Shown: in pieces, positions 15,946-24,635 of the stretch
How positions within the stretch are numbered: the first letter of the stretch is position 1
Layout: every line of letters starts with the position of its first letter
Source of the DNA: a bacterium YEK0313
GTDB lineage: Bacteria; Pseudomonadota; Alphaproteobacteria; Rhizobiales; Phreatobacteraceae
Direction of reading: 5' to 3'
Assembly: GCA_000751295.2 (NCBI GenBank)
Contig: CCMO02000001.1
Location: forward strand, 1 to 64,000
Length of the DNA: 64,000 bases
Position numbers and translations under genes: made by a program
The notes under the pieces: generated by a model
The model's input: the letters and a program-made list of their open reading frames with translations, nothing else
Database searches by the model: none
Told to the model about the DNA's origin: nothing

Positions 15946-16485
15946 ATGAACGGACTTTTGGCCCTGAGCCGCGGCATCGACGCCGTGAACGAGAAGGTCG
16001 GGCGGATCGCCGACTGGTGCGTGCTCCTCGCCTGCCTGATCAGCGCGGGCAATGCCTGCTTCCGGTATCTGTTCAGCCTGTCCTCGAATTCACTGCTGGA
16101 GATCCAGTGGTATCTGTTCGGCGTCACCGTCCTGCTCGGCGCCTCCTACACGCTGAAGATGAACGAGCACGTGCGCGTCGACCTCGTCTACGGCTCGCTG
16201 TCCGACCGCGGAAGGCTGTGGATCGACACGCTCGGCATCATCATCTTCCTGCTGCCGACGACGATCTTCCTGACCTATCTGTCCTGGCCGTTCTTCCTGA
16301 TCTCCTATCGCCAGCACGAATGGTCGCAGAATGCCGGCGGCCTGCTGGTCTGGCCGATCAAGTTCGTCCTACCCCTCGGCTTCTTCCTTTTGACCGTGCA
16401 GGGGCTTTCCGAGCTGATCAAGCGCATCGCCGCCCTCACGGGCGCGCTTGCGATCGACACCAAATACGAAAAACCGCTGCAGTAG
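15946..16485 (+). CDS. TRAP transporter small permease (DctQ/TakQ-like)
   Basis: A 179-residue inner-membrane protein with four spans, the small permease of a tripartite ATP-independent periplasmic transporter driven by the sodium gradient. The second segment (LLEIQWYLFGVTVLLGASYTL) and the following KMNEHVRVDLVYG match the DctQ signature. It is directly followed by the large permease (30 bases), and the matching receptor of TakP type lies at 19461-20549 on the other strand. The set resembles TakPQM, which imports 2-oxo acids in Rhodobacter. Confidence 0.93.
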   Translation: MNGLLALSRGIDAVNEKVGRIADWCVLLACLISAGNACFRYLFSLSSNSLLEIQWYLFGVTVLLGASYTLKMNEHVRVDLVYGSLSDRGRLWIDTLGIIIFLLPTTIFLTYLSWPFFLISYRQHEWSQNAGGLLVWPIKFVLPLGFFLLTVQGLSELIKRIAALTGALAIDTKYEKPLQ

Positions 16486-16515
16486 GCCGCGCGAAGAGCA
16501 CTCAGGAGTAGAGCG

Positions 16516-17952
16516 ATGTTTTCGCACGGCATCATGCCACCGCTCATGTTCGGCGGAATGATCTGCTTCATGCTGATCGGCTTCCCCGTCGCCTTCTCGC
16601 TCGCCGCGGTCGGACTGTTCTTCGGTGGCCTCGGCATCATCACCGGCCATTTCGAGCCCGGCTTCCTGCAGGCGCTGCCGCTCAGGTTCCACGGCATCAT
16701 TTCCAACGACCTGCTGCTCGCCATCCCCTTCTTCACCTTCATGGGGGCGATCCTCGAGCGCTGCGGCCTCGCCGAGGACCTGCTCGAGGGGACCGGCAAG
16801 CTGTTCGGCTCGCTGCCGGGCGGCCTCGCCTATGCCGTCATCGTCGTGGGCGCGATCCTCGGCGCCATCACCGGCACGGTCGCCGCCTCGGTGATCGCCA
16901 TGGGCGTCATCTCGCTGCCGATCATGCAGCGCTACGGCTACGACATGAAGCTGGCGACGGGCGTGATCGCCGCCTCCGGCACCATCACCCAGCTCATTCC
17001 GCCCTCGCTCGTGCTGGTCGTGCTCGCCGACCAGCTCGGCCGCTCGGTCGGCGACATGTATCTCGGCGCCATCGGCCCGTCCCTGCTGCAGGTCGGCATC
17101 TTCCTGGCCTATGTGGTGGTGCTCTCGATCGTTCGGCCGAAGACCATGCCGCCGTTGCCGCCGGAGGCCCGCGGCGAGGTCGGCTGGGAGCTGATCTCCA
17201 AGGTGCTCTGGGGCATGATCCCGTCGATCGTGCTCATCTTCCTGGTGCTCGGCACCATCTTCATGGGCCTTGCCACGCCGACGGAGGCCGGCGCCATGGG
17301 TGCGGTCGGCGCGCTGGTGCTGGCCGCCATGCACCGGCGCCTCACCTGGGCGCTTGTCGACCAGGGCATGAAGTCGACCATGCGGATCACCTCCATGGTG
17401 GTCTTCATCCTGATCGGCTCGACCGTGTTCAGCCTCGTTTTCCAGGGCATGGACGGCTCGCGCTGGATCGAGCACATGCTGGTCAGCCTGCCGGGCGGCC
17501 AGACCGGCTTCCTGATCTTCGTCAACATCTTCGTCTTCTTCCTGGCGTTCTTCCTCGACTTCTTCGAGATCGCCTTCATCGTCGTGCCGCTGCTCGCGCC
17601 GGTCGCCGCCAAGCTCGGCATCGACCTGATCTGGTTCGGCGTGCTGCTCTGCGTCAACATGCAGACGAGCTTCATGCACCCGCCCTTCGGCTTTGCCCTG
17701 TTCTACCTGCGCGGCATCGCGCCGCCTTCGGTCAAGTCGAGCGACATCTATCTCGGCGCCCTGCCCTGGGTCTTCCTGCAGCTCCTGCTCGTCGCGATCG
17801 TCATCTGGTGGCCGGAATCGGTGACCTACTGGCTGGACAAGGGGCCCAAGGTCGATCCGTCCAAGGTGGAAATCCGCATCGACATGCCGGGCCTACCCGG
17901 TGGCGGCGGACTGCCGGGCTTCGATCTCACCCCGCCGCAACCGCGCAACTAG
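16516..17952 (+). CDS. TRAP transporter large permease (DctM/TakM-like)
   Basis: A 478-residue inner-membrane protein with about twelve to thirteen spans, the ion-coupled translocation subunit of a TRAP system. Conserved parts include GVISLPIMQRYGYDMKLATG, ASGTITQLIPPSLVLVVLAD and a helix-rich second half with TPTEAGAMGAVGAL. It is longer than typical DctM (about 430) because of a hydrophilic Pro/Gly-rich tail (VDPSKVEIRIDMPGLPGGGG...), a feature of the TakM/mannitol-type subgroup. ATG at 16516 follows AGGAG. It is in an operon with the small permease. Confidence 0.94.
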   Translation: MFSHGIMPPLMFGGMICFMLIGFPVAFSLAAVGLFFGGLGIITGHFEPGFLQALPLRFHGIISNDLLLAIPFFTFMGAILERCGLAEDLLEGTGKLFGSLPGGLAYAVIVVGAILGAITGTVAASVIAMGVISLPIMQRYGYDMKLATGVIAASGTITQLIPPSLVLVVLADQLGRSVGDMYLGAIGPSLLQVGIFLAYVVVLSIVRPKTMPPLPPEARGEVGWELISKVLWGMIPSIVLIFLVLGTIFMGLATPTEAGAMGAVGALVLAAMHRRLTWALVDQGMKSTMRITSMVVFILIGSTVFSLVFQGMDGSRWIEHMLVSLPGGQTGFLIFVNIFVFFLAFFLDFFEIAFIVVPLLAPVAAKLGIDLIWFGVLLCVNMQTSFMHPPFGFALFYLRGIAPPSVKSSDIYLGALPWVFLQLLLVAIVIWWPESVTYWLDKGPKVDPSKVEIRIDMPGLPGGGGLPGFDLTPPQPRN

Positions 17953-18116
17953 CGCCGGCGAACCCCGACGATCTTGCCCCGACCGTGGCTTTTTCGCCCT
18001 AGTCGGCGGCGCCGCGGCGCGCTATCCCCTGCCCCGCAGATGCGGCGCGGGCAGCGTCGTCCAGCGGCCGACGGATTTTTCTTCCCAGCCGTCGAGGCTC
18101 TGGACCGGCGCCTCCG

Positions 18117-18129
18117 TGACCTTAGGTCA
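18117..18129. promoter_or_regulatory. Palindrome upstream of the patatin-like gene
   Basis: TGACCT-T-AGGTCA is a perfect 6-bp inverted repeat with a 1-base centre, 57 bases before the ATG at 18187. It could be an operator. No known regulator is adjacent, and a 12-base match can arise by chance. Confidence 0.35.
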
Positions 18130-18186
18130 GATCGTTCGGGCCAGACGCTGATCCGGCGCCGGTATCGTGCCCGCGGAGTTGCTCGT

Positions 18187-19374
18187 ATGGCGTTGTCGCT
18201 TTCGCGTGTATTTCGTCCCCTCGCGCTGGTTCTGGCGCTCGGCCTCGCGGCCGGCTGCGCCGCACTGCCGCGCCTGCCGGCCGTTCCCGCGGCCGAAACG
18301 CAGAACGCCACCTTTCTCGGCCTGACCGACGCGCGCTTCCACCTTTGGGGGGACCCCGCGCCGCTCGCCGCCATGTGGGCGGCCGCCCAGCGCCGCCAAC
18401 TCACATCCGGGCGCGGCCGCGGCACCGAGAACATGCTGGCGATCTCCGGCGGCGGCGACAATGGCGCCTTCGGCGCCGGTCTTCTCTATGGCTGGACGCA
18501 GACCGGCACGCGCCCGGAATTCCGCCTGGTGACGGGTGTCTCCACCGGCGCCCTCACCGCCCCCTTCGCCTTCCTCGGCAGCCGCTACGACGAGCAGCTC
18601 AAGGCGGTCTACACGACGGTCCAGCGCAACGACATCGCCGAGCTCCTGTCGGTCGGCACCATCCTGTTCAATGGCGATTCGGTCGCTTCGAGCGCGCCGC
18701 TCGCCCGGCTGATCGCGACCTATGTGACACCGCAGATGGTCGAAGAGATCGCGGCCGAATACCGCAAGGGCCGCGTCCTGCTGATCGGCACCACCGACCT
18801 CGATCTCGGCCAGCCGGTCGCCTGGAACATCGGCGCGATCGCCGCCAGCGACCACCCCTATCGCGTCCAGGCGGTTCGCGACATCCTGCTCGCCTCGGCC
18901 TCGATCCCGGGGGCCTTCCCGCCGGTCATGATGGACGTCATGGTGAACGGCCAGCGGCGGCAGGAACTGCATGTCGACGGCGGCGCGACCAACCAGGTCT
19001 TCCTCTATCCGTCGAGCGTGCCGCGCCGGTCCCTGCCTTCCGCGCTGCGGACGAATGGCGGAGTCGCCTGGGTGATCCGCAACGGGCGCACGGCGGAGCC
19101 GCCGTCGCAGACCACGCGCGGCCTCATCCAGATCACGGCCCGGTCGATCTCCACCATGATCGCCTCCAACGGCGTCGGCGACATCTACCGCATGTACCTG
19201 CTGACCCGCCGCGACGGCGTGCCGTTCAAGCTCGCCTATATTTCGGACCGCTTCACCGTGCCCTACGACAAGCCGTTCGACCCGGTCTATATGAACGCGC
19301 TGTTCGAGTTCGGCCGCAACGAGATCCTCTCCGGCCGGGCCTGGGTCGACCGGCCGCCGGGCTACGCTCCCTGA
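18187..19374 (+). CDS. Patatin-like phospholipase, predicted lipoprotein
   Basis: A 395-residue protein with a lipoprotein signal: LALGLAAGC places the lipid-modified cysteine at residue 24, so it is probably anchored to a membrane facing the periplasm. The patatin hydrolase features are present: oxyanion loop GGGDNGAFGAG, nucleophile Ser in GVSTGA, and catalytic Asp in VDGGATN. It should hydrolyse acyl esters of phospholipids or other lipids. ATG at 18187 is the start that places the lipobox correctly. It lies between the TRAP permeases and their likely receptor gene and ends at a shared bidirectional terminator; a functional link to transport is not evident. Confidence 0.88.
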   Translation: MALSLSRVFRPLALVLALGLAAGCAALPRLPAVPAAETQNATFLGLTDARFHLWGDPAPLAAMWAAAQRRQLTSGRGRGTENMLAISGGGDNGAFGAGLLYGWTQTGTRPEFRLVTGVSTGALTAPFAFLGSRYDEQLKAVYTTVQRNDIAELLSVGTILFNGDSVASSAPLARLIATYVTPQMVEEIAAEYRKGRVLLIGTTDLDLGQPVAWNIGAIAASDHPYRVQAVRDILLASASIPGAFPPVMMDVMVNGQRRQELHVDGGATNQVFLYPSSVPRRSLPSALRTNGGVAWVIRNGRTAEPPSQTTRGLIQITARSISTMIASNGVGDIYRMYLLTRRDGVPFKLAYISDRFTVPYDKPFDPVYMNALFEFGRNEILSGRAWVDRPPGYAP

Positions 19375-19402
19375 ATGCCTGCGAGGGTGGCCCGCCTGTT
19401 CC

Positions 19403-19438
19403 AAAAGAGCCCGGCACGACCTCGCGCCGGGCTCTTTC
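19403..19438. terminator. Bidirectional terminator between convergent genes
   Basis: AAAGAGCCCGGC and GCCGGGCTCTTT form a perfect 12-bp stem around a 10-base loop, with A/T residues at both feet. It lies between the ends of the patatin-like gene (plus) and the TRAP receptor gene (minus) and can serve both. Confidence 0.8.
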
Positions 19439-19460
19439 GTCTCGGTGACGGGCAATCGCG

Positions 19461-20549
19461 CTAGCTGCGGCCGCGCGAGCGCACCATGAAGGTGTCGAAC
19501 GTATATTCGGCGACCTGCCACCACAGATATTGCTCGCCGCGGAAGGCGACGGTCGCGTCCAGCACCTTCTTGAAATCGGCGTTGGTCGCCGCCGTCTCGG
19601 CATTGACCTCGTTCGCCGCTTTCAGGCAGCCCTCGAGCACCTCCAGCGAGAAGGGGCGGAGCTGGGTGCCGGCGGCGACGAGCTGACGCAACGCGGCCGG
19701 GTTCTGCGCGTCGTAGCGTGCCTGCATCCAGGTATGGGCATGATGGGCGGCGTTATAGACGATCGCCTGATAGGTCTTCGGCAGCGCGTTCCATTTGGCC
19801 ACGTTGACGAAGTTGTGCAGCATCGCGCCGCCTTCCCACCAGCCGGGATAATAATAATAGGGCGCCACCTTGTTGAAGCCGAGCTTCTGGTCGTCATAGG
19901 GGCCGACCCATTCGGCGGCGTCGATGGTGCCTTTCTCCAGCGCCGGATAGATGTCGCCGCCCGCCACCTGCTGCGGTACGACGCCGAGCTTCTGCATGGC
20001 GCGCCCGGCAAAGCCGCCGATGCGCATCTTCAGACCGTTGAGATCGGCGAGCGTCTTGATCTCCTTGCGGAACCAGCCGCCCATCTGGCAGCCGGTATTG
20101 CCGAGCGGCATGCCGTGGATGTTGTGCTTGGCATAGAATGCGTTCATCAGCTCCATGCCGCCGTTCTGGAACTGCCAGGCGTTCTGCATGCGCGAATTGA
20201 GCCCGAACGGCAGCGCCGTGCCGAAGCAGAAGGTCGGGTCGATGCCGACGTAATAGTAGGACGCGGTATGGCAGGCCTCGACCGTGCCGTCGCGCACCGC
20301 CTGCATCGCCTGCAGGCCGGGCACGATCTCGCCGGCCGCGAAGACCTGGACCTGGAAGCGGTTGTCGGTCATGTCGGCGACCGCCTTGGCGAACACCTCG
20401 GCAGCGCCGTAGATCGTGTCGAGCGATTTCGGAAAGCTCGACGTCATCCGCCATTTCACCTCGGGCATGGTCTGGGCGATGGCCGGCGTGGCCATCGCCA
20501 CGCCGGCAGCCGCGGCCGGCGCGGCGGCAATGAATGTCCGACGCTGCAT
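19461..20549 (-). CDS. TRAP transporter substrate-binding protein, TakP-like
   Basis: A 362-residue periplasmic receptor of the DctP superfamily. The signal MQRRTFIAAAPAAAAGVAMA contains an arginine pair (possible Tat export). The mature protein opens VKWRMTSSFPKSLDT and contains YYYVGIDPTFCFGTALPFG and GGWFRKEIKTLADLNGLKMR, characteristic of TakP-type receptors that bind 2-oxo acids with a metal ion. ATG at 20549 follows GGGAGGAAA. It is convergent with the TRAP permease/patatin genes and divergent from a beta-hydroxyacid dehydrogenase. It is the natural partner of the permeases at 15946-17952, although transcribed separately. Confidence 0.93.
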   Translation of the reverse strand: MQRRTFIAAAPAAAAGVAMATPAIAQTMPEVKWRMTSSFPKSLDTIYGAAEVFAKAVADMTDNRFQVQVFAAGEIVPGLQAMQAVRDGTVEACHTASYYYVGIDPTFCFGTALPFGLNSRMQNAWQFQNGGMELMNAFYAKHNIHGMPLGNTGCQMGGWFRKEIKTLADLNGLKMRIGGFAGRAMQKLGVVPQQVAGGDIYPALEKGTIDAAEWVGPYDDQKLGFNKVAPYYYYPGWWEGGAMLHNFVNVAKWNALPKTYQAIVYNAAHHAHTWMQARYDAQNPAALRQLVAAGTQLRPFSLEVLEGCLKAANEVNAETAATNADFKKVLDATVAFRGEQYLWWQVAEYTFDTFMVRSRGRS

Positions 20550-20667
20550 GAGCGTTTCCTCCCTGGATCGTTGGACGGCCCGTTGCCCGGGCTCGTGAGC
20601 GGACGACATCACAATTCACATCTGCATGCCAGCATTGCAGGATCGCCATATCTCATTTTTTGCATGA

Positions 20668-20685
20668 CTACGTATTGCCACGTAG
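20668..20685. promoter_or_regulatory. Inverted repeat in the TRAP receptor/dehydrogenase divergent region
   Basis: CTACGT-N6-ACGTAG is a perfect 6-bp inverted repeat. A second weaker one, CTGCA-N9-TGCAG, lies at 20622-20640. Both fall in the 243-base region between the divergent starts at 20549 and 20793, where a shared regulator could bind. No regulator gene is adjacent. Confidence 0.35.
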
Positions 20686-20792
20686 CCTCGCCCGGCGAAT
20701 GGCGCGCCTTCGCCGCCGAGGCTTGACCTTGCTCCGCTGCCGGGGATGGTAGGCGTCCGGACACTTCAACTGCCGCATCGGAGCATCCCGCC

Positions 20793-21665
20793 ATGGCGAA
20801 AGTCGCGTTCCTCGGTCTCGGCGTCATGGGCTATCCCATGGCCGGCCACCTGAAGGCCAAGGGCGGCCACGAGGTCACGGTCTACAACCGGACGTTCGCG
20901 AAGGCCGAAGCCTGGGTGAAGCAGCATGGCGGGCGGGCGGCGGCGACGCCGAAGGAGGCGGCCGCCGGCCAGGATTTCGTCTTCGCCTGCGTCGGCAATG
21001 ACGACGACCTGCGCCAGGTCACCGTCGGCCCCGACGGTGCGTTCCAGGCGATGGGCCGCGGCACGGTCTTCATCGACAACACCACCGCCTCCGCCGATGT
21101 CGCCCGCGAGCTGCAGGCCAAGGCGAAGACGCTCGGCATCGGTTTCGTCGACGCCCCGGTATCGGGCGGCCAGGCCGGGGCCGAGAACGGCGTGCTCACC
21201 GTCATGTGCGGTGGTGAGGAAGCCGACTACGCCCGGGCGGAACCGGTCATCGCCGCCTATGCACGCGCCTGCCGCCGGCTCGGCGCGCCCGGTGCGGGCC
21301 AGCTGTCGAAGATGGTCAACCAGATCTGCATTGCCGGCCTCGTCCAGGGACTCTCGGAAGGGCTGCATTTTGCCCGCAAGTCGGGCCTCGACATCGAACA
21401 GCTGGTGGACGTCATCTCCAAGGGCGCGGCGGGATCCTGGCAGATGGAGAACCGTCACAAGACGATGAACCAGGACAAGTTCGATTTCGGCTTTGCGGTC
21501 GACTGGATGCGCAAGGACCTCGGCATCTGCCTTGCCGAGGCGCGGCGCAACGGCGCGCATCTGCCGGTGACCGCGCTGGTCGACCAGTTCTACAGCGAAG
21601 TGCAGACGATGGGCGGCGGACGCTGGGATACGTCGAGCCTGTTCGCCCGGCTCGAGCGCAAATAG
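20793..21665 (+). CDS. NAD(P)-dependent beta-hydroxyacid dehydrogenase (3-hydroxyisobutyrate dehydrogenase family)
   Basis: A 290-residue cytoplasmic oxidoreductase. Visible motifs: the Rossmann fingerprint FLGLGVMGYPMAGHL, the substrate-binding segment DAPVSGGQAGAENGVLTVM, and the catalytic Lys in GQLSKMVNQ. Members oxidise or reduce 3-hydroxyisobutyrate, tartronate semialdehyde, glyoxylate or succinic semialdehyde; GLYR1/GHBDH-like enzymes share the same motifs, so the substrate is open. It is divergent from the TRAP receptor gene, which suggests action on an imported hydroxy- or oxo-acid. A strong terminator follows. Confidence 0.88.
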   Translation: MAKVAFLGLGVMGYPMAGHLKAKGGHEVTVYNRTFAKAEAWVKQHGGRAAATPKEAAAGQDFVFACVGNDDDLRQVTVGPDGAFQAMGRGTVFIDNTTASADVARELQAKAKTLGIGFVDAPVSGGQAGAENGVLTVMCGGEEADYARAEPVIAAYARACRRLGAPGAGQLSKMVNQICIAGLVQGLSEGLHFARKSGLDIEQLVDVISKGAAGSWQMENRHKTMNQDKFDFGFAVDWMRKDLGICLAEARRNGAHLPVTALVDQFYSEVQTMGGGRWDTSSLFARLERK

Positions 21666-21688
21666 GTCCGCCCGCCCGGATCGGGACG

Positions 21689-21719
21689 GGCCGCGAGGAG
21701 GCAACCTCGCGGCCTTTTT
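21689..21719 (+). terminator. Rho-independent terminator
   Basis: GGCCGCGAGG and CCTCGCGGCC form a perfect 10-bp stem with a 6-base loop, followed by TTTTT, 23 bases after the stop of the beta-hydroxyacid dehydrogenase gene. Confidence 0.9.
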
Positions 21720-21747
21720 CGTTGCGGCCGGCCCTGCCTCCGCGCGG

Positions 21748-23733
21748 TCAGAACCGGCGGCGCGTATTGCCCGAAGGCCGCGGCGCCGATACGCGCGGCG
21801 CGGCCATCCGCGGCGGAGCCGACATGCGTGGAGGAGCGGACATGCGGGGGGCCGCCACCCGCGGCGGCGCCGACATGCGCGGCGCCTGGACACGCGGCTG
21901 GACATGGGCGCGCTGAACGTTCATGCGGGGCGCGACCGGAACGCGGTTCTGGATGACCGGCCGCTGCTGTTGCGGCCTGAAGCCCGCCTGCGGTCGGCCG
22001 GGCCGGCCCGCCTGGATGGCGGGGCCCGGACGGCCCTGCACGAGGTTCGGGCGGTTCAGATTGGGATTGACCAGCGCCTGGCCCCGGCCGGGCAGGTTCG
22101 GCTGAGGCTTGCCGGCCGGGGCCGAAGCCTGGCCCTGCGGCACGGGCGGTCTGCCCGCCACCGGCGGGGCCTGCTGGCCCGGCGGCAGGGGCGGACGGCC
22201 CGCGACGGGCGGAACCTGCTGGCCCTGCCCGCCGGGCCCGCCGGGAAGCGGCCGCATGACCGGTCCACCCTGCCCGCCCGGGAGCGGACGGATGACCGGC
22301 CCGCCGGGGCGCTGGCCGCCGGGAATGCCCCAACGCGGGCCGCCGGACGGCGGACGCAGTACGACGGGCGCCACCGGCGGACGCACGATGCGCGGCAGCA
22401 CGAAGGGAGCGGCGACGATGGCGGCGCCGGCAACGATGGGCAGCGCGCCCCAGACATAGGGCGTCGGCGCAGGCAAGGCCCAGATCGGCGCGGCCGGCGG
22501 GCCGAGATAGACCGGGGCCAGCACCACCGAGTCGTAGAAGACGGCAGGCGCCGGCTCCCAATAGACGGGATCATCGACAACCTCGATCACCGGCAGCGGC
22601 GGCGGGATATCCTCGTAGACCACCTCCTCGAAGGTCGGCGGCGGCGCGGCGGGCGCCGACAGGCGCCCGAGGCGCCAGCGCGCCTCGTCGGCATGCGGTC
22701 CGCCCGGATAGCGTCTGAGATAGGTCCAATAGGCCTGGGCCGAGCCGAAGCGCACGGTCTGCCGCCAGACCAGCGCTTCCCGCTTGGCGGCAAGCAGGCG
22801 CTTGATGCGCGGCGACAGGGCCTCGCTCGGATAGAGCCGGAGGAAGGCCTGGTAGCCGGCAATGCTGTCCTGCTCGATGGCGAGCGCGTAGGCCTCCTGA
22901 GCCGACAGGCCGGTCATCGGCCGCTCGGAGAGCGGCGTGGCCGGCGGCGGCGGCGCGGCGGCGCCCGCCATCTCGGCCGGCAAGGTGAGCACCGGGGCCG
23001 GCTGAGCGAGCGCCGAAACCTCCCACGGCGTATCGCGGCCATTGGTCTGCTGGTGCACGCGCAGCCGCGCCCGCGCGATGATCTGGTCGACCGGCACGCC
23101 GGGTTCGCGCAGCTGCTCGGCCAACGCGAGTGCGAAACGACTATAGGCCGCCTCCGCCGGCGTGACGACCTGGCCTGGTGCGGCGGCTGAGGCTACCAGC
23201 ATGCCGGCCCCGCCGTCGATCACCCCGAGCCCCGGACGGACCGGTTCGCCGACATTGGCGTAAGGATGGGCGTTCGACAGGTCGAGCAGAACCACCTTGG
23301 CCTTGGATGGCATGCTGCCGAGCGCTCGAACGACATCGGTCAGCCTGATCCCGCCGATCGGAATGTCGGATTCGCGCTCCACCGCCGTATCCGACGGGAT
23401 CAGATAGCTGTCGCTCTCATGCTGAAGGCCGAGGCCGGCGAGATAGACCACAACGATCGAATCCGGCCCGGCCTCCCTGACCTTCGCCAGGAAATTGGCG
23501 ATGGCCCCGCGCAGTTCCGACTGCGGCAGGTCGGCGCCCTCGACGGTCGAGAAGCCGAGATCGCGCAGCGTTTGCGCGACCAGCCCGGCGCTGTTGAGCG
23601 CGCTGGGCAGCGGATTGGTCTGATAGGTGCCCGAGCCCAGGACCAGCGCGACGCGGGTCTCGGCCAAGGCCGGAGATGCGAGCGCGCCCAGCACCACCGC
23701 GGCCGCAAGCAGTCCGAGCAAACGACGGACCAT
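21748..23733 (-). CDS. Caspase-fold (peptidase C14-like) secreted protein with both catalytic residues replaced
   Basis: A 661-residue protein with a signal peptide (cleavage probably after PALA, residue 24). Residues 25-245 form a caspase-like domain: RVALVLGSGTYQTNPLPSAL, VVVYLAGLGLQHESDSYLIP and KAKVVLLDLSNAHPY. In active bacterial members the second motif reads GHG and the third DACR. Here His is Leu101 and Cys is Ser153, so protease activity by the usual dyad is not expected. Residues about 285-365 hold a helical repeat-like region (AYALAIEQDSIAGYQAFLRL, AYWTYLRRYPGGPHADEARW) of the kind that follows caspase domains in rhizobial proteins. The rest is Pro/Gly/Arg-rich with a repeated RMSAPP tail. 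Single gene. Confidence 0.85.
   Translation of the reverse strand: MVRRLLGLLAAAVVLGALASPALAETRVALVLGSGTYQTNPLPSALNSAGLVAQTLRDLGFSTVEGADLPQSELRGAIANFLAKVREAGPDSIVVVYLAGLGLQHESDSYLIPSDTAVERESDIPIGGIRLTDVVRALGSMPSKAKVVLLDLSNAHPYANVGEPVRPGLGVIDGGAGMLVASAAAPGQVVTPAEAAYSRFALALAEQLREPGVPVDQIIARARLRVHQQTNGRDTPWEVSALAQPAPVLTLPAEMAGAAAPPPPATPLSERPMTGLSAQEAYALAIEQDSIAGYQAFLRLYPSEALSPRIKRLLAAKREALVWRQTVRFGSAQAYWTYLRRYPGGPHADEARWRLGRLSAPAAPPPTFEEVVYEDIPPPLPVIEVVDDPVYWEPAPAVFYDSVVLAPVYLGPPAAPIWALPAPTPYVWGALPIVAGAAIVAAPFVLPRIVRPPVAPVVLRPPSGGPRWGIPGGQRPGGPVIRPLPGGQGGPVMRPLPGGPGGQGQQVPPVAGRPPLPPGQQAPPVAGRPPVPQGQASAPAGKPQPNLPGRGQALVNPNLNRPNLVQGRPGPAIQAGRPGRPQAGFRPQQQRPVIQNRVPVAPRMNVQRAHVQPRVQAPRMSAPPRVAAPRMSAPPRMSAPPRMAAPRVSAPRPSGNTRRRF
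21769..21900 (-). repeat. In-frame repeats encoding an Arg-Met-Ser-Ala-Pro-Pro tail
   Basis: The 3' end of the caspase-fold gene carries about seven degenerate copies of a 15-18-base unit coding for R(M/V)(S/A/Q)AP(P). The copies differ at several positions, so this is an old repeat rather than a recent slip product. The basic, proline-rich tail could bind cell wall, nucleic acid or membrane. Confidence 0.7.
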
Positions 23734-23843
23734 GGGGGTCTCCCTGACGAGCTAAAGTCGCGGATATGCCGCGCCCCCGGATTCCGCAGCGTCGATGTTG
23801 CGCCCTCATGTCGCGCAAACGCAAGAGCCATAAGGGAAAAAGC

Positions 23844-24512
23844 TTACTTCGGACCAAGCCTGGCGGCGACCTCGGCCCGCAGCACCGGCAGGAGTTCGGC
23901 CTCGAACCAGGGGTGGCGTTTCAACCAGCCGGTGTTGCGCCAGGATGGATGCGGCAGCACGAAGACCGCCGGCCGATCGCCGGCGGCACGAATGGCGCGC
24001 CAGTTGGCCACGGTGGCGGTCAGGCTGGCGGCGCGCAGGTGCCTCAGCCCCAGCCGGTCGAGATGATAGGCCTGGGCGCTCGCGCCGATGGCGAGGACGA
24101 GGTCGATCTGCGGCATGGCCGCCATCATCCGGTCGTGCCAGGTCGCGCGGCACTCGCGGCGCGGCGGGAGATCGCCGCCCTTGGCGTCATAGCCCGGGAA
24201 GCAGAAGCCCATGGCGGCGATGGCGAGCTGCGAGCGGTCGTAGAACACCGTCCGGTCGATGCCCATCCAGTCGCGCAGGCGGTCGCCGGAACGATCGTCG
24301 AAGGGCCTGCCCGACACGTGCACCCGCATGCCCGGCGCCTGGCCCGCGACAAGGATCCGCGCATCGGCCGACGGCCAGACGACGGGCCGGGGCTGGTGCG
24401 GCAAGGGACGCCCTTGCGGCGCCTCGATACAGACGCGGCACGCGGCAACGGCCTCCATGACGGCGTCGAGCGCGCCGCGCCGCGCGGCGCGCGGCGGATC
24501 ATCGTCCGTCAT
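23844..24512 (-). CDS. Uracil-DNA glycosylase superfamily protein
   Basis: A 222-residue protein with the UDG fold. The first catalytic motif is ILVAGQAPGMRVHVSGRPFDD (about residues 53-73, described in pieces: GQAPGMRVH then SGRPFDD) and the leucine-loop region carries VLPHPSWRNTGW. The N-terminal CRVC pair lacks the further cysteines of family 4 Fe-S enzymes, so this is a diverged member. It may remove uracil or another damaged base, or be a related hydrolase. The closest neighbours, a GST and a histidine kinase, share its strand but have gaps above 75 bases and no shared theme. Confidence 0.78.
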   Translation of the reverse strand: MTDDDPPRAARRGALDAVMEAVAACRVCIEAPQGRPLPHQPRPVVWPSADARILVAGQAPGMRVHVSGRPFDDRSGDRLRDWMGIDRTVFYDRSQLAIAAMGFCFPGYDAKGGDLPPRRECRATWHDRMMAAMPQIDLVLAIGASAQAYHLDRLGLRHLRAASLTATVANWRAIRAAGDRPAVFVLPHPSWRNTGWLKRHPWFEAELLPVLRAEVAARLGPK

Positions 24513-24635
24513 GACGCCGTCGGCGCCCGGGACCGGCCGCAGCCTGGAAAAGCGAGGATCATGCCCGGCAGATTATCAGCCGAGGCCCCCGCCCTGCAAC
24601 GCGCCGCGGCAGGATGCCGGCTCCCGAGGCCGTCG

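Noticed and set aside
21769..21900. Short repeats that could suggest a CRISPR array
   Set aside because: The units are degenerate, without unique spacers, and are in-frame codons of the RMSAPP tail of the caspase-fold protein.
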